Assembly (NCBI GenBank): GCA_016215645.1
Contig: JACRIX010000059.1
Span: 1 to 33,887, forward strand
Length of the DNA stretch: 33,887 nucleotides
Origin: Rhodocyclales bacterium
Lineage (GTDB): Bacteria > Pseudomonadota > Gammaproteobacteria > Burkholderiales > Rhodocyclaceae
Direction of reading: 5' to 3'
Made by a program: the position numbers and the translations under genes. The notes beneath the pieces were generated by a model. That model was not told the origin of the DNA and did not search any database. It worked only from the letters and a program-made list of their open reading frames with translations. Within the stretch, counting starts at the first letter, position 1. Each line of letters starts with the position of its first letter. This document shows positions 8,276-16,698 of this stretch, piece after piece.

Positions 8276-8670
8276 CAGAAATCACACCTGCCCGATTCGT
8301 CACCCACAGATTTCAGGATAGTGGAATTCGGCGATTTGTCCATGCTTGTATTGGACAGGATCATTTGACGAAAATCAATATCTGTATATCTTTGGTGGTT
8401 AAAATATATCGGATCTAGCCAATACATCAGATAGCTACAGCCGTTAGCGAGAGATATCTCGAATCCGTTCGACCATCGACAGCACATAGATATCCCAGCG
8501 ATGTCGCAATCAATGATCTCAATCTTGGACAGGATGCGGCGTGCTGCGCAGCACGGCAACACCTGCTACCGGACTCACATCAAACAGCAATCCAGGACAA
8601 ATCAGGGCAGGCGCAGGGCGGCAGGCCCACACCATGGAATTTGATTCTTAACTTGACCGAGGGCAATGAA
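8276..8670. promoter_or_regulatory. 395-bp AT-rich divergent regulatory region
   Basis: This region lies between the B12-type regulator and the divergent hemerythrin gene, and its low GC contrasts with both neighbours. It contains an inverted repeat TGTCCA-N9-TGGACA (8337-8342 / 8352-8357). On the minus strand, two ACAA-bearing units sit 10 bp apart (8336-8349). An 11-bp perfect direct repeat TTGGACAGGAT occurs at 8351-8361 and 8525-8535, and a 10-bp palindrome GAGATATCTC near 8450. These are reasonable candidates for binding sites of the adjacent regulator. No ORF with a ribosome site was found. Confidence 0.45.
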
Positions 8671-9159
8671 ATGACAACCGAAAAACTTCTGGAGTGGAGC
8701 GACAGCTACAAGGTAGGCATTCAGGAAGTTGACGAGCAGCACAAGGAACTGGTCGGCATGCTGAACGCCCTGCACCAGGCCATCGTCGAGCATCACGCCA
8801 AGGAAGCGTCGCGCAAGATCCTCGACCAACTGGCCGACTACACGCGCACCCATTTCCTGCTGGAGGAAAGCCTGATGCGCGTCACCCACTATCCCGGCTT
8901 CGACGCCCACAAGCAGCAGCATGAGGAACTCATCAAACAGGTCGTCGATCTACAGCACAAACTCGACACCGGCGGCGCCACCATCACGTTTGAGCTGCTT
9001 CACTTCCTCAAGGTTTGGCTGGCCCAGCACATCAACGAAACCGACAAGCGCTTCGGTGCCTTTTTCTCCAAGGCCGACCACTTGAAGAGCTATGCCAACT
9101 GGAGCGAAGAAGTCAATACCACCATGACAAAGAAGAAGTGGTGGTGGAAGTTCTGGTAA
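8671..9159 (+). CDS. Bacteriohemerythrin
   Basis: This is a non-haem di-iron oxygen-binding protein of 162 residues, probably used for O2 storage, delivery or sensing. The full ligand set is visible: His24 (DEQHKEL), His61 and Glu65 (HFLLEE), His80 and His84 (HKQQH), and His120 and Asp125 (HINETD). I placed the start at ATG 8671 (MTTEKLLEW), with GAGGG upstream; an in-frame TTG 30 nt earlier has poorer support. The C-terminus is unusual: after the four-helix bundle comes a linker and then KKKWWWKFW as the last nine residues. It is divergent from the B12-type regulator. Downstream are three hairpins before the converging GST gene. Confidence 0.92.
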   Translation: MTTEKLLEWSDSYKVGIQEVDEQHKELVGMLNALHQAIVEHHAKEASRKILDQLADYTRTHFLLEESLMRVTHYPGFDAHKQQHEELIKQVVDLQHKLDTGGATITFELLHFLKVWLAQHINETDKRFGAFFSKADHLKSYANWSEEVNTTMTKKKWWWKFW

Positions 9160-9185
9160 GCCGCTGAATCACCCGGCGCAGCCTT

Positions 9186-9252
9186 GACGGCGACTCGGAA
9201 GTCGCCGTCGCTGCCCGCCTCGGGCAGAACGCAGGATGCGCCCCGCCCTGCG
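9186..9252. terminator. Three consecutive hairpins between convergent genes
   Basis: The 99-bp gap between the hemerythrin and GST stop codons holds three stem-loops. The first is a perfect 10-bp stem GACGGCGACT with loop CGGA (9186-9209). The second is a 7-bp stem CTGCCCG with loop CCT (9211-9227). The third is a 6-bp stem CGCAGG/CCTGCG (9230-9252). None is followed by a clear T-run on either strand, so this is a hairpin-type barrier or RNA 3'-end stabiliser rather than a textbook intrinsic terminator. Confidence 0.5.
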
Positions 9253-9258
9253 TCGCGA

Positions 9259-9912
9259 TTACGCCTTGAAGGTATCCAGAGTGATGCCTTCGCGCGCCAT
9301 CGCCGTGGCCACGGCGGGAAGCGCGGCGACACGGTCCACAAACGCCTTGTAGGCCGGCAGCGAGGCCGGATCGATCCCGGCGAAGCCGCCCCAGCGCAGG
9401 AATACCAGCGCATAGAAATCGGCAAAGGAAGGCTTGTCGCCCAGCAGCCAGGGCGAGGCATGGCCGATCATGGACTGGATGCGCTCCAGATGCTCGCGGA
9501 ATTTGGTCACCGCCAGACCCTTGACGTCTTCCTGCGCGGCTTCGCTCGCGGCGAAGTTGCCCGGACGAAAGAAGTGGGTAAAGGTCGGATGCACGGTGTT
9601 GTTCATCCAGGCAAACATGGATAGCGCCTGCGCCCTCTGCCAGGGGTCGGCGGGCAGCAGGCCGGCTTGCGGATAGCGGCGGTCGAGGTAGTCGCAGATG
9701 GCCACGATCTGGTTCAGTGCCTTGCCCTCTTCCACCAGCACCGGCACCAGACCCAGCGGATTCAGCGCCAGATACTCGGGGGTGCGCTGCTCGCCCTTGT
9801 GCAGTTTGACCGTCTGGGTGTCGAACTCCGTACCGGTGGCGGCTTTGATCACTTCCAGTGCCGCGTGGGGAACAAAGGAACAGGCGCCGGGGCCGTAGTA
9901 GAGCTTCATCAT
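9259..9912 (-). CDS. Glutathione S-transferase, beta-class-like
   Basis: This cytosolic enzyme conjugates glutathione to electrophiles or reduces disulfides. It has 217 residues. The N-terminal thioredoxin fold begins KLYYGPGACSF and keeps the Cys-Ser pair at the beta-class position (Cys10 when counted from the second Met). The cis-proline region NPLGLVPVL and an all-helical C-terminal domain with WLLGDKPSFADFYA follow; the latter matches the GST N-capping box. Two adjacent ATGs start the frame. I used the first (9912) because GAGGAG lies 7 nt upstream. It follows the SNF2 helicase by 55 bp on the same strand. The physiological substrate is unknown. Confidence 0.9.
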   Translation of the reverse strand: MMKLYYGPGACSFVPHAALEVIKAATGTEFDTQTVKLHKGEQRTPEYLALNPLGLVPVLVEEGKALNQIVAICDYLDRRYPQAGLLPADPWQRAQALSMFAWMNNTVHPTFTHFFRPGNFAASEAAQEDVKGLAVTKFREHLERIQSMIGHASPWLLGDKPSFADFYALVFLRWGGFAGIDPASLPAYKAFVDRVAALPAVATAMAREGITLDTFKA

Positions 9913-9967
9913 GGGTTTTCTCCTCTCTGTCGTTGGATGGTCCGCCGAAACGGGATTTTCGCACGCA

Positions 9968-12900
9968 CTACGCCAGGGGCTGGAACAGCACATCGAGGTC
10001 GCTGGCGGTCAGCAGGTTGCCGCCCGGCGCCGCACCCGCGCCCTGGCGCATCAACTGGTCGGCCAGGCCACGCTTGCGGTCCTGCAGGGCGAGGATTTTT
10101 TCCTCGACCGTGCCTTGCGTCATCAGTTTGTACACGAACACCGGCTTGTCCTGGCCGATGCGGTGCGCGCGTGCCGTCGCTTGTTCCTCGACCGCGGGGT
10201 TCCACCACGGATCGTAGTGGATCACGGTATCGGCGGCGGTCAGGTTGAGGCCGGTGCCGCCGGCCTTGAGGCTGATCAGGAACAGCGGCACCCGGCCCTG
10301 CTGGAAATCCTCGATCGGGGTTTCGCGGTCGCGCGTCTGGCCGGTCAGTTTGGCGTACTGGATGCCGAGTTTGTCGAGCTCCATCTCGATCAGGGCCAGC
10401 ATCGAGGTGAACTGCGAGAAAAGCAGGACCTTGCGGCCCTCGTCGATCAACTCGACCAGCATTTCCATCAGCGTCGCCAGCTTGGCGGAGTGCGCGTGCC
10501 CCTTCTTCACCAGCGTCTCGGCGGCGGGCAGCCTGACCAGACGCGGATCGCAGCAGATCTGCCGCAGCTTCAGCAGGGCATCGAAGATCATGATCTGGCT
10601 GCGCCCGACGCCCTGCTCGACCAGGGCGTGGCGCAGTTTGCGGTCGAAGGCCACGCGCAGCGATTCGTAAAGGTCACGCTGGCCGCCCTCGATCTCGACC
10701 CAGCGCACCATCTCGGTACGCGGCGGCAGGTCGGTCAACACCTGCTCCTTGGTTCGCCGCAGCAGGAAGGGCCGCACCCGCTCGCTGAGCCGCACGCGCA
10801 TTTCCTCGTCGCCGAGTTTTTCGATCGGCGTGCGATACACCTGCGTGAATCGCTTGCCGGTACCCAGCAAGCCGGGCATCAGGTAGTCGAACTGCGCCCA
10901 CAGTTCGCCCAGATGGTTTTCCAGCGGCGTACCGGTCAGCGACAGGCGATGCCGCGACTTGAGCAGGCGCGCCACCTGGTGCGACTGCGCCTTGGGATTC
11001 TTGATGAATTGGGCTTCGTCCATCACCAGCACATGCCACTCCTGCGCCAGCAGGGTTTCACGGTCGCGCACCAGCAGCGGATAGGTGGTCAGTACCAGAT
11101 CGGCGGCGGCGATCTCGCCGAAGCGCTCCGCCCGATCCTTGCCGTGCAGGGTCAACACCTTCAATCCGGGCACGAACTGCGCCGCTTCGTTGCGCCAGTT
11201 GGCCATCAGGCTGGTGGTCGCCACCACCAGGCTGGGTCGGTCGGCCCGTCCCGAGGTCTTTTCCAGATGCAGGTGCGCCAGGGTCTGCACCGTCTTGCCC
11301 AGGCCCATGTCATCGGCCAGGATGCCGGCAAGCCCGAACTCGCGGAGGAATTGCAGCCAGTCGAGGCCGTCCTGCTGGTAGGGACGCAGGGTGGCGTTGA
11401 AACCCGGCGCCGGCAGGCGGCGTTCGATGCCGGTGAAATCGCGCAGGCGACGCCCCAGAACCCGCAGCTCCTCGCCGCCGATCCAGTGTGCCGGAAGCGC
11501 TTCCAGCCCGGCCAGGGCCGCCGCATGGTGCCGCGCCAGGCGCGGCCGCTCGTCATCGAGGAATTCCAGCAAGGGCAGCAGCCAGGCCTTGAGTCGGCCG
11601 GACGGAACCGGCAGGATGCGCCGTTCGTCGATCGCCACCGGAAAGCTTTGCTTGTCATCGAGCCCGCGTACCAGGCCCGCAAGGTCGGGTTGCTCGCGCA
11701 GCAGGCGCAACAGTGGCGCCACCAGGCTGATGCGCTCGCCGCCGACACGCACCCCGAGGTCGAGGTCGAACCAGTCGCTGCCGACACTTTCCTCTACCGC
11801 GACGAACCAGTCTTCGGCCTGGGCGATGGTGTAGGGAAAGTCGTCCGCAAACTCGATGCTGACGCCCTGGCGCTCCAGCGCCGGCAGACCGTCGCTCATG
11901 AACTCCAGCCAACCGACCGCATCGTTGCGATGCGGCACCAGGCCTTCGGTTCCGTCGTCGGCGGCGAGGTGATGGCCGGCCTGACGGCGCCAGCTTTCCA
12001 GCCCGGCCGCATGCAGGCTGCGCCAGATTACGCCCTCCGTTTCGGTATCGCGTTCCAGCGTTTGCCAGCGCTCATCCACCCGCCGGCGCAGATAGGGGCT
12101 CCCTCCCTCGACCCCGGCCACGCTCACGCCATGGGGGTAGTCGAACCAGGGGACGGCAAGCGCCAGCTTCTCTTCCAGGCGCCCCGCGCCGATATGTCGA
12201 AAACTGGCACGGGTCAGGCGCAGTCGCGGCGAGGGTAGGCCGGCAGGCATTGTCTCCGGCATCTCGGGCATGGGCAGGCCCAGGTCCCGCGTATGTACCA
12301 CGCGCTCGAGCCTTTGCCTGACCAGCAGTACATCGGCGGCGTTGAGTGGCGGCGCACGCAACATGTGTTCGAACACCTGAGGTGCCAGCCCGGTATGCAA
12401 CTCGCCGAGCTGCCCTGCGGTCGTGTCGAGGTAAAAGGCCGGGCGCGTCGGAATCACCTGGAGATGCGCCGGCAGGTCGAGGGCCAGCTGCTGCATGCCA
12501 TGGACATCATGCAGCCAGGTCCACCGCGCCTCGCGCGGCGGCGTCAGGCACAGCGGCGTTTCGACCAGGCCGTCGAGCTGCAACTGCCCCGTGGCCAGTG
12601 CCAGGCGCAGGAGCAAGGCACCGGTTTCGCCGACGAGGTCCACCGCATCGTTATAGAAATACCCGCCTCCCGCCTGCAAGGCAAGAAACAGGCGCAAGGG
12701 CGCGACATCGACATCCGTCACCAGACTGCGATGGCTGCGGCTGGATGAAAGGTCATAGGCCTGCGGCCGATACGCCGTCGGTTTGCCATAACCGCCCTTT
12801 TTCAGCGGACGGCTGCGCGCCACGCCCAGGCTCGGTGGCACGCCGGGACGCAGCAGGTAGAGCACCCTGGCGACGGTATCGGCGACGCGCTTCTGCGGAC

Positions 12901-13324
12901 TCGCCTGCTCGGCCAGTTCGCCAAGCCACTCGAGCACGACGGCACTGGGTTGCGGAAAATCGCCCGCCGCGGCATGGACGGATTCCGCACGGCGGGCGTG
13001 AGCGCCGGTCCGTGTCGCGTCAAACGACAGCAGCACCGCGACGATGTGCTTGCAATCTTCCTCAACCGGGCACATGCAAACCCCATCGACTTCGATGACG
13101 TCGCCATGCCCGTCGACACCCAGCCACAGCTCCACGCCGTAGGGCTCGTCCTGAGTTCCCTGAACTTCGGCCGCGACGTGTATCTCGTCGGCTTTCTCCT
13201 CTACCGACGTGATGCGAACGCGGCCTTCAACCGCATAACTGCGGCCCCGCTGCAAGGTCAGGGCACTGAAATTGTCGCCCGCGACCGCAAGCAGGTGGCT
13301 GGATGGATTGGGATGGGTCGGCAT
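9968..13324 (-). CDS. SNF2-family helicase with SWIM zinc finger
   Basis: This is an ATP-dependent DNA translocase of the bacterial SNF2 (RapA/HepA-related) group, 1118 residues. A SWIM finger is at 83-93 (Cys83, Cys85, Cys91, His93 in the CxCx5CxH pattern). A long middle region of about 500 residues has no motif I recognise and probably corresponds to the bacterial SNF2-associated domain. The motor follows: Walker A DDMGLGKT with Lys677, DEAQ box at 769-772, SLTGTPLENH, and a C-terminal lobe ending in TARAHRIGQDKPVFVYKL near residue 1060. This architecture is common in bacteria, with roles proposed in transcription recycling or repair. The start has only a weak ribosome site (TGGA). Confidence 0.92.
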   Translation of the reverse strand: MPTHPNPSSHLLAVAGDNFSALTLQRGRSYAVEGRVRITSVEEKADEIHVAAEVQGTQDEPYGVELWLGVDGHGDVIEVDGVCMCPVEEDCKHIVAVLLSFDATRTGAHARRAESVHAAAGDFPQPSAVVLEWLGELAEQASPQKRVADTVARVLYLLRPGVPPSLGVARSRPLKKGGYGKPTAYRPQAYDLSSSRSHRSLVTDVDVAPLRLFLALQAGGGYFYNDAVDLVGETGALLLRLALATGQLQLDGLVETPLCLTPPREARWTWLHDVHGMQQLALDLPAHLQVIPTRPAFYLDTTAGQLGELHTGLAPQVFEHMLRAPPLNAADVLLVRQRLERVVHTRDLGLPMPEMPETMPAGLPSPRLRLTRASFRHIGAGRLEEKLALAVPWFDYPHGVSVAGVEGGSPYLRRRVDERWQTLERDTETEGVIWRSLHAAGLESWRRQAGHHLAADDGTEGLVPHRNDAVGWLEFMSDGLPALERQGVSIEFADDFPYTIAQAEDWFVAVEESVGSDWFDLDLGVRVGGERISLVAPLLRLLREQPDLAGLVRGLDDKQSFPVAIDERRILPVPSGRLKAWLLPLLEFLDDERPRLARHHAAALAGLEALPAHWIGGEELRVLGRRLRDFTGIERRLPAPGFNATLRPYQQDGLDWLQFLREFGLAGILADDMGLGKTVQTLAHLHLEKTSGRADRPSLVVATTSLMANWRNEAAQFVPGLKVLTLHGKDRAERFGEIAAADLVLTTYPLLVRDRETLLAQEWHVLVMDEAQFIKNPKAQSHQVARLLKSRHRLSLTGTPLENHLGELWAQFDYLMPGLLGTGKRFTQVYRTPIEKLGDEEMRVRLSERVRPFLLRRTKEQVLTDLPPRTEMVRWVEIEGGQRDLYESLRVAFDRKLRHALVEQGVGRSQIMIFDALLKLRQICCDPRLVRLPAAETLVKKGHAHSAKLATLMEMLVELIDEGRKVLLFSQFTSMLALIEMELDKLGIQYAKLTGQTRDRETPIEDFQQGRVPLFLISLKAGGTGLNLTAADTVIHYDPWWNPAVEEQATARAHRIGQDKPVFVYKLMTQGTVEEKILALQDRKRGLADQLMRQGAGAAPGGNLLTASDLDVLFQPLA

Positions 13325-13642
13325 TCCAAAAAGGTGTGGGCAAAGGGGTCGAAGTTAGCACAAGCCGCGGCGCCTGTCCCCCGGATCGAATTGCGGACCA
13401 AGCATTGGTGAAATCGGCGTGTCGCCAGCGCCGTCCCACGGGATACCGCTTCGCCGAACTTTCAGCGGTATCAGGACCGCGGAAAGTCGGTGCCGCCAAA
13501 TGGTTACCTGCTATTCGCCCTGAATTGCAGGACCGATTCCAACGATATGTTTTAACGTGTATTTATTTTTCAAACCCGAAGGCATGAAACTTGTATGAAG
13601 AATCAAATAGACTTCATACAATCGTTTGCAAAGGACAACACC
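13325..13642. promoter_or_regulatory. 318-bp divergent region: helicase / nickel permease
   Basis: This gap separates two divergent start codons. The half next to the helicase is GC-rich and holds nothing I recognise. The part from about 13540 to 13590 is AT-rich, with runs such as TATTTATTTTTC, and probably carries the permease promoter, although no convincing -35/-10 pair could be fixed. The NikR-type site at 13591-13621 follows. I found no cobalamin riboswitch signature. Confidence 0.5.
13591..13621. promoter_or_regulatory. NikR-type operator before the nickel permease
   Basis: The arms TTGTATGAAG (13591-13600) and CTTCATACAA (13612-13621) form a perfect 10-bp inverted repeat with an 11-nt spacer. 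They include the two NikR half-sites GTATGA and TCATAC known from E. coli nikABCDE. In E. coli these halves are 16 nt apart; here the gap is 15 nt. The site ends 21 nt before the permease ATG, a position suited to repression. A nikR gene lies 1.5 kb away. Confidence 0.8.
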
Positions 13643-14464
13643 ATGGATTCGCCCAATGAATGGCTTGCCCTCCTCACCCTGGTATTCGTCCTCGGCGCCA
13701 AGCACGGACTCGATGCCGACCATCTCGCCACCATTGACGGCCTGACCCGTTACAACCTTCGCCTGGCGCCGCAGCGCGCACGCTGGTGCGGTTCGCTGTT
13801 CTCGCTGGGTCATGGCACGGTGGTGATGCTGATTGCCCTCGCGGTAGGCTACGCCTCGTCACGTTGGCAGGTTCCGGAATGGATGGAAGACGTCGGTACC
13901 TGGGTGTCCATTGTCTTTCTTGCGCTGCTGGGCGTTCTCAATCTGCGCGCCGTGCTGGCGACCCCGGCGGGCAACATGGTGACCACCGTAGGGATCAAGT
14001 CCGGTGCACTGCATCGTCTGCAGGCAACCTCGCACCCCTTGGCGATCGCCGCTGTCGGTGCCCTGTTTGCGCTCTCCTTCGACACCATGAGCCAGGCCGC
14101 CCTGTTTGCCGTCACCGCCACCCAACATGGCGGCATTGCCCATGCACTGGTCCTGGGTTTGGCGTTTACCCTGGGCATGCTGCTGGCCGATGGCATCAAC
14201 GGCCTGTGGATCGCGCACTTGCTGCGGCGGGCCGATCATCGTGCACGCATCGCCTCGCGTGTGATGGGCCTGATGGTCGCGGCCATCAGCTTCGCGGTCG
14301 CCGGGTTCGGGCTGGCCCGCTGGCTGAATGCCGATGTCTCCGGCTGGTACGAGGGCAAGGAAGTCATGGTGGGAGCAGCGGTGATTGCCTTGCTGGCGGG
14401 CTCATTTGCCCTGAGCAACCTGCTGGCGCGCGGCACACAACCGCCGGCCACCAGCGCGGCCTGA
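13643..14464 (+). CDS. Nickel/cobalt permease, NiCoT family
   Basis: This high-affinity inner-membrane importer of Ni2+ (and possibly Co2+) belongs to the HoxN/NixA/NicT family. The protein has 273 residues and about seven or eight hydrophobic helices. The family signature H-x4-DH is at 21-27 (HGLDADH, His21, Asp26, His27). Other family elements are LFSLGHGTVV near residue 55 and FDTMSQAALFA near 150. I chose ATG 13643 because AAAGGA lies 7 nt upstream. An upstream in-frame ATG (13595) falls inside the NikR-type operator and lacks a ribosome site. Nickel is the likelier substrate given nikR and two [NiFe] hydrogenases close by. Its stop codon abuts the stop of the convergent VOC gene with no base between. 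Confidence 0.92.
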   Translation: MDSPNEWLALLTLVFVLGAKHGLDADHLATIDGLTRYNLRLAPQRARWCGSLFSLGHGTVVMLIALAVGYASSRWQVPEWMEDVGTWVSIVFLALLGVLNLRAVLATPAGNMVTTVGIKSGALHRLQATSHPLAIAAVGALFALSFDTMSQAALFAVTATQHGGIAHALVLGLAFTLGMLLADGINGLWIAHLLRRADHRARIASRVMGLMVAAISFAVAGFGLARWLNADVSGWYEGKEVMVGAAVIALLAGSFALSNLLARGTQPPATSAA

Positions 14465-15100
14465 TCAATCGAGCTCGACGAGGCCGCGCGGCGTCTTCAG
14501 GTAGGCCACCAACGGCGCCGGTTCACCGCCATCCGCCCGATGCAGGTCGAGCCGCGAGTCGAGCCCGAGCACGGCCAGCGCCCGGCGCAAGGGCACCGGA
14601 TCCGGATGGAATGCCTCCTGCTTCATCAGGCGGCAGCCCGATTCGGGCAGGCGCTGGGCGGGATGGAAGGGCACGTCCCACTGGATCAGCGTCGGCAACA
14701 GGCCATCGCCGGGCAGGTGGCCATCCGGCGGAACGGTGATGCGCCAGCGGTAGTCGCCGCGCTCCATGGGCAGGATTGCGCCCAGGGGTGCGATGCTGGC
14801 GGCCGCATCGCGCAGGATGTCGTCGCTGCGCGCCACCCAGTGGATCAGGCGCGGGCGGTCGTCGGCCCATTTCGCATCGTCGAGCCCGAACCAGCGCGGG
14901 CGTCCGGGCGGCGGCGCCAGCGGGTCGATGGCGATCAGTTCAAGGTAGAAGCCCTCACCGAGGCCCAGCAGCCGGTTATGGGTGCCCATGCGCTGGTGCT
15001 TGCCGCCGGGTGACAAGGCCACACCAAGATGGCCTTCCAGCCAGATCGCGCCGGCGTCGAGATCGCGCGCGGCAAGAACCAGGTGATCCGGCACCGCCAC
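14465..15100 (-). CDS. VOC / glyoxalase-like domain protein
   Basis: The protein has 211 residues and starts with the typical vicinal-oxygen-chelate opening VPDHLVLAARDLDAG. It continues with GTHNRLLGLGEGFYLELIAIDP, matching the 'glyoxalase-like' group. Enzymatic substrate and metal use cannot be told from the sequence. The GTG start at 15100 has GAGGT 5 nt upstream, lying across the nikR stop region, with only 8 bp between genes, so it is probably co-translated with nikR. A second in-frame GTG two codons later is an alternative. A functional link to nickel is suggested only by position. Confidence 0.75.
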   Translation of the reverse strand: MAVPDHLVLAARDLDAGAIWLEGHLGVALSPGGKHQRMGTHNRLLGLGEGFYLELIAIDPLAPPPGRPRWFGLDDAKWADDRPRLIHWVARSDDILRDAAASIAPLGAILPMERGDYRWRITVPPDGHLPGDGLLPTLIQWDVPFHPAQRLPESGCRLMKQEAFHPDPVPLRRALAVLGLDSRLDLHRADGGEPAPLVAYLKTPRGLVELD

Positions 15101-15108
15101 CGGCGACC

Positions 15109-15591
15109 TCAGGTCTTGGGCTTCAGATGCACGTGCCCATCGCCGCTTCCTGCCGGTCGATAGCCGTGACCGTGGGAACGTCCGGAATCGACCTCGACGT
15201 CGATCAGGTTGAGTTGCCCATGGCGCACGCCGCGTTCGGCCATCAGCGCATCGGCAAAGCGGCGCACGGCGGCCGACGGCCCGCGCAGGACCACGCTTTC
15301 GAGGCAGTTCTCGTGGTCGAGGTGGGCATGCATGGTCGCCACCGTCAGGTCGTGCTGGCCGTGCTGCAAGGCGGTCAGGCGCTCGGCGAGATCGCGTTCG
15401 TGGTGGTTATAGACATAGGACAGGTTGGCCACGCAATGGCTGGCCTCGCCGCGGCTCCGGCGTGCCTGCTCAAGATGGGCGCGCAGCAGGTCGCGCATGG
15501 CCTCGGAACGGTTCTTGTAGCCGCGTTCGCCGATCAGGCGATCGAATTCGGCCGCCAGCTCCGCATCCAGCGAAATGGTGATGCGTTCCAT
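15109..15591 (-). CDS. nikR: Nickel-responsive regulator NikR
   Basis: This tetrameric ribbon-helix-helix repressor binds DNA when loaded with Ni2+ and turns down nickel import. Residues 1-45 form the RHH domain (ERITISLDAELAAEFD, then YKNRSEAMRDLLR). The rest is the ACT-like metal-binding domain. The square-planar nickel ligands are all present with a one-residue offset from E. coli: His77, His88, His90 and Cys96. The protein is 160 residues against about 133 in E. coli; the extra C-terminal tail holds four histidines (140, 142, 153, 155). It sits 44 bp behind the HD gene and 8 bp before the VOC gene on the same strand. Its predicted target is the operator at 13591-13621. Confidence 0.95.
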   Translation of the reverse strand: MERITISLDAELAAEFDRLIGERGYKNRSEAMRDLLRAHLEQARRSRGEASHCVANLSYVYNHHERDLAERLTALQHGQHDLTVATMHAHLDHENCLESVVLRGPSAAVRRFADALMAERGVRHGQLNLIDVEVDSGRSHGHGYRPAGSGDGHVHLKPKT

Positions 15592-15635
15592 CAGGGTCTG
15601 CCAAACGCAATCCGTCGCATGATTGTGAACACGCC

Positions 15636-16547
15636 CTAGTGCACGCTTTTGATTTCGAGAACCTTCTCGACCACGCCACCGCGCTTCAGCTTTTCCAGCC
15701 GGTGCTCGCGCTCGGTACCGACCACGCGGTTCAGGTAGGCCAGATTGCGATCGATCGATTCCTGGTAGAAGTTGCGCTCCGCCCCATTGTGCTTGCCGAA
15801 ATGCCGCGCCAGGTTGCAGGACATGCCTTTCAGGTCGGTGTCCAGCCGACCCTTGGTCATGTTGTAGAAGGCGGTGGTTTTCTCCAGCAGATCGTGGATG
15901 TCGGCAAAACCGCCCATCTGCGCTTCCTCGAATTCATAGTAAAGGAACAGGATCCGCTCAAGATACTCGCGGTTGGCCATCTGGCCGATCAGGTCAGCCG
16001 TGGCCGTGGCATAGGCCGCGCGTTGCTGTTGCAGGTTGTCGAACGTCACCCAATCCGGATGCTTGCGATGGTCGGTCAACATGATCACCTTGGTGGTGGA
16101 TTCAAGCACCGGTGGCGGCAGGTCGGGCAGGTGCCGACGGGCAAATGCGACGCCACGCATGACATGGCTGGCGGTGAATTGGGCGCCGGTACCGCTGGCC
16201 TCAGCGTCGCCCATCAGGTAGCCGACATCGTGCATCAGGGCGCCGATCAGTGCGGCATCGAGGTGGTCGGCATCGACTCCCTGCCCCGCAAGGTGCAGGC
16301 CGTGCAACATGCGCGCCGTACACAGCACGACCTCGTTGGTATGGCTGCGGTTGTGATACAGCGTCTTGAGGTTCTGGTAGCCGGGCAGCCTGCCGTCGAA
16401 GGCGCGATCCAGCAAGTCGAAGGCCGCCGTCACCCGTGTCAGATCATGTCCCGGCGCAAAGCTCCCGACGATGCCGGCAACCTGCGCTTCGACTTCTCCG
16501 GTATCCCGGATATTGCCTAGCGCAAGGAAGGGGCTGTCCTGGTTCAT
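15636..16547 (-). CDS. HD-domain metal-dependent phosphohydrolase
   Basis: This soluble protein of about 303 residues has an HD-type metal site: His69 in YHNRSHTNEV, and His106-Asp107 in ALMHDVGY. A further conserved-looking TDHRKHPDW follows. Such enzymes hydrolyse nucleotides, cyclic nucleotides or other phosphoesters; no GYP motif of the c-di-GMP class is evident, so the substrate is unknown. The start is uncertain. ATG 16547 (MNQDSPFLALG) and ATG 16601, 18 codons upstream, are both possible, and neither has a strong ribosome site. It is the first gene of a likely three-gene group with nikR and the VOC protein, divergent from hoxF. Confidence 0.8.
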   Translation of the reverse strand: MNQDSPFLALGNIRDTGEVEAQVAGIVGSFAPGHDLTRVTAAFDLLDRAFDGRLPGYQNLKTLYHNRSHTNEVVLCTARMLHGLHLAGQGVDADHLDAALIGALMHDVGYLMGDAEASGTGAQFTASHVMRGVAFARRHLPDLPPPVLESTTKVIMLTDHRKHPDWVTFDNLQQQRAAYATATADLIGQMANREYLERILFLYYEFEEAQMGGFADIHDLLEKTTAFYNMTKGRLDTDLKGMSCNLARHFGKHNGAERNFYQESIDRNLAYLNRVVGTEREHRLEKLKRGGVVEKVLEIKSVH

Positions 16548-16698
16548 GGGTCGGCCGAAAACCGGCTTTCGTGGAGGTCTGAAATAATAACCTGCAATCA
16601 TGTAAATGCGTCTGCCTGACGGCTGTTCTGCCCTGTATTGTTAAAGTTTTTCGTTCCCGTACCGTTAATTTATTCCTTGCCCGACGACCCTGCACGCA

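Noticed and set aside
9911..12238. 775-codon open frame on the plus strand
   Set aside because: Antisense shadow of the SNF2 helicase, with low-complexity Gln/Arg/His-rich composition.
13595..13642. Upstream ATG of the nickel permease (16 extra residues)
   Set aside because: It lies within the NikR-type operator and has no ribosome site, whereas ATG 13643 has AAAGGA at a proper distance.
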